Source of the DNA: an uncultured SAR116 cluster alpha proteobacterium
GTDB taxonomy: Bacteria; Pseudomonadota; Alphaproteobacteria; Puniceispirillales; Marisalimonadaceae
Assembly: GCA_902616615.1 (NCBI GenBank)
Contig: CACMTN010000008.1
Span: 1 to 64,000 of the forward strand
DNA: 64,000 nt
Direction of reading: 5' to 3'
Part shown: in pieces, positions 62,382-64,000 of the stretch
Numbering within the stretch: the stretch's first letter is position 1
Layout of the letters: each line of letters opens with the position of its first letter
Made by a program: the position numbers and the translations under genes
The notes under the pieces: model-generated
Told to the model about the DNA's origin: nothing
Seen by the model: only the letters and a program-made list of their open reading frames with translations
Database searches by the model: none

Positions 62382-64000
62382 TTATACACCCTCTATAAAT
62401 TCTAATAAATTTTTTCTTATATCTTCACTTTGTATATGAAATCTATCAACAGCTTGGGACCAGTCGGTTTCTTTAAAATCACTCTTTAAAACTTTATATT
62501 CTTTACTCATTTCTAAATCTTGTTTTAGTTGCGACCTAGAATATAGAATTAACGCAATAGATCTAGGGTCCATAACACTAATATCAAAACTTAATTCAAC
62601 TACTTTATTATAATCCTCGGCAAAAAAATAACCAAGAATTAAGTCTTTTACTCTGTTATCTGAAGATGACTGACCTTGCGGAATAGGATCAAGCTCATAT
62701 GCTTTATTAAGTAATTCTAAACCTTTATCAACCTTTCCTGTTCTTACTAAAACTTCACCATATCCAGATAGTACTCTTGGATCGTTTGGAACCATATTGA
62801 ATGCCTTTCTTCCATGATCCTCAGCTAAAACATAATCATGATTACTTAAGTAAACTGCGGATAACATTCTATGACACTCAAAATCATTCTCATTTAATTC
62901 TAGAGCTTTATCTATATTTTGTTTAGCTTCTGTAAAAATTTCTTCAGGATTTTGATCTGAAAAACCTCTAAACATTGCCTGGCCTAAAGTACAACATTTC
63001 CAAGCATATGCCTGAGCATTATTTGCGTCTGCTTCAATGGCTTTGTCGAAGTTTTTTAATGCTTCCTGACAAGCTTCTTTTGTAAATTTATGATGATTTT
63101 CTTTCCCTCTTAATAAATATTCATATGAACTTATATTTTCTGTTGGCTTTCTTTTCGATCTTTGCAACGAACTAATTTCAATCTCTCCAAGTAGGGCAAT
63201 TGAAATTTTTCTAACTATTTCATCCTGTAAATCAAAAATATCCTCAAGAACCCTGTCATATTTGTTACTCCAGATAATACTATCATCTTTTGCATCACTT
63301 AATTCGATACTTATTCTTACTCTTTTACCAGAAGCACGGATGCCTCCTGTAACAATAAAATCTAAATCGAATTTCTTTGAAAATTCTTTTATGTCTTGAT
63401 TTTCATCTTTGAAATTAACAGTTGTTTGTCTTGAAAGTATTTCGAACTCACGCATCATAGAAAATTCTGTAATTAAATCCTCAACAATACCATCAACTAA
63501 GAAACCACTATCTTCATCTTTACTGGTATTCGCAAAAGGTAAAATTGCAAATTTTGGTTTTTTATTAAGATTTTTATTTGAGACATTTTTTATTTTACTT
63601 TTACCATCACCAAGTAAGGAAAAAACTTCGAAATTATTTGAAATATTTTTCAACTCAATTTTACCTAAAGGATAAATAGTCTCATCAATTTTGTTATGTA
63701 TTTGCTGCCTTACTACATCTGAAATTAAAATTTCTCCAACTGGTGATTGACCCTCGAGACGAGCAGCTATATTGACACCATTCCCATAAATGTTGTCACC
63801 TTCAATAATAATATCGTCTAAATGAACACCTACTCTCCACGATAATTTAGGATTTATATCCTCTATTAAATTTCTATCTTTTATGGATTTCTGAAATTCA
63901 ACAGCTGCTTTTGTTGCCCCCACGGGACTATCAAATTCAGCTATTATTGAGTCACCAGCGGTATGGAAAATTCTCCCAGAAAATTTGTTTATTATTGGAT
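62382..64000 (-). CDS. Class III adenylate/guanylate cyclase with TolB-like and TPR domains (5' end cut by window)
   Basis: The frame is open to the end of the window, so the N-terminus lies beyond base 64000. The visible part starts inside the cyclase domain (GRIFHTAGDSIIAEF), with VGVHLDDIIIEGDNIYG and GVNIAARLEG following. A TolB-like segment (KFAILPFANTSKDEDSGFL) comes next, then several TPR repeats to the C-terminus. This architecture is common in alphaproteobacteria, where the cyclase makes cAMP and the TPRs bind partners. GTG 63923 is within the domain and is not a credible start. It converges on the HyuAB gene with 7 bases between. Confidence 0.87.
   Translation of the reverse strand, partial: PIINKFSGRIFHTAGDSIIAEFDSPVGATKAAVEFQKSIKDRNLIEDINPKLSWRVGVHLDDIIIEGDNIYGNGVNIAARLEGQSPVGEILISDVVRQQIHNKIDETIYPLGKIELKNISNNFEVFSLLGDGKSKIKNVSNKNLNKKPKFAILPFANTSKDEDSGFLVDGIVEDLITEFSMMREFEILSRQTTVNFKDENQDIKEFSKKFDLDFIVTGGIRASGKRVRISIELSDAKDDSIIWSNKYDRVLEDIFDLQDEIVRKISIALLGEIEISSLQRSKRKPTENISSYEYLLRGKENHHKFTKEACQEALKNFDKAIEADANNAQAYAWKCCTLGQAMFRGFSDQNPEEIFTEAKQNIDKALELNENDFECHRMLSAVYLSNHDYVLAEDHGRKAFNMVPNDPRVLSGYGEVLVRTGKVDKGLELLNKAYELDPIPQGQSSSDNRVKDLILGYFFAEDYNKVVELSFDISVMDPRSIALILYSRSQLKQDLEMSKEYKVLKSDFKETDWSQAVDRFHIQSEDIRKNLLEFIEGV

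Overview
The window looks like a gene-dense, AT-rich chromosome segment (G+C about one third by eye) from a streamlined marine alphaproteobacterium. This placement rests on gene content and style, not on a marker gene: many acyl-CoA dehydrogenases, SDRs and sugar-acid enzymes, a Zur-type zinc regulon, genes packed end to end, and frequent TTG starts. No rRNA, tRNA, CRISPR array, insertion sequence or phage gene was found. The longest stretch without a gene is about 240 bases (44534-44770).

Layout. 1-9216: small-acid catabolism, with a flavin-reductase-like protein (cut by the window edge), a beta-hydroxyacid dehydrogenase, an SDR, a split AtuA pair followed by a ThDP enzyme, an FMN 2-hydroxyacid oxidase, a RraA-type pyruvate aldolase and a 3-oxoacid CoA-transferase. 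9305-16084: acyl-CoA metabolism, with two paired acyl-CoA dehydrogenases, a long hotdog protein, and a separate kinase plus dehydrogenase pair that together resemble vertebrate ACAD10/ACAD11. 16204-27747: a zinc-limitation region, interrupted by four unrelated metabolic genes. It holds a COG0523 metallochaperone divergent from folE, zur-znuC-znuB divergent from znuA, and behind znuA a MacB/FtsX-like ABC pair and a DUF3299 protein. The same 19-base Zur-box-like sequence sits in both divergent promoters. 27749-36900: a thiolase-fold/DUF35 pair, an ADP-forming acyl-CoA synthetase, an MFS carrier, reductases, a fused FadJ-like beta-oxidation enzyme and a nitronate monooxygenase. 37037-43662: a PhyH oxygenase/phosphatase/SAF-dehydrogenase operon facing a lactonase, aldo-keto reductase, OtnI, OtnC and DUF2938 series. 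43799-58747: sugar-acid catabolism, with SDRs, tandem FAD-linked 2-hydroxyacid dehydrogenases, KDG kinase, a hydroxyacid reductase, an LtnD-like enzyme, IlvD/EDD and UxaA dehydratases, an FAH hydrolase, a thiol-dioxygenase-like cupin, KDPG aldolase and DenD. 58775-64000: a fused HyuA-HyuB hydantoinase/oxoprolinase and a class III cyclase-TPR protein that runs off the window.

How the genes fit together. The sugar-acid block can be read as three overlapping routes. A non-phosphorylative deoxy-sugar-acid route (UxaA, then SDR, then FAH) would end in pyruvate and lactate. An Entner-Doudoroff ending (KdgK, Eda) would end in pyruvate and glyceraldehyde 3-phosphate. A tetronate route (DenD or LtnD-like, OtnI, OtnC) lacks its OtnK kinase here. 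Hydroxyacid oxidases in the window could then take up lactate or glycolate.

Most unusual observations: the zinc locus appears to merge ZnuABC with a Zrg-like ABC/DUF3299 module. Two of its genes, znuB and the FtsX-like permease, seem to start at ATA codons that overlap the upstream stop as ATAA. Zinc-dependent FolE shares a Zur-type promoter region with a COG0523 chaperone.
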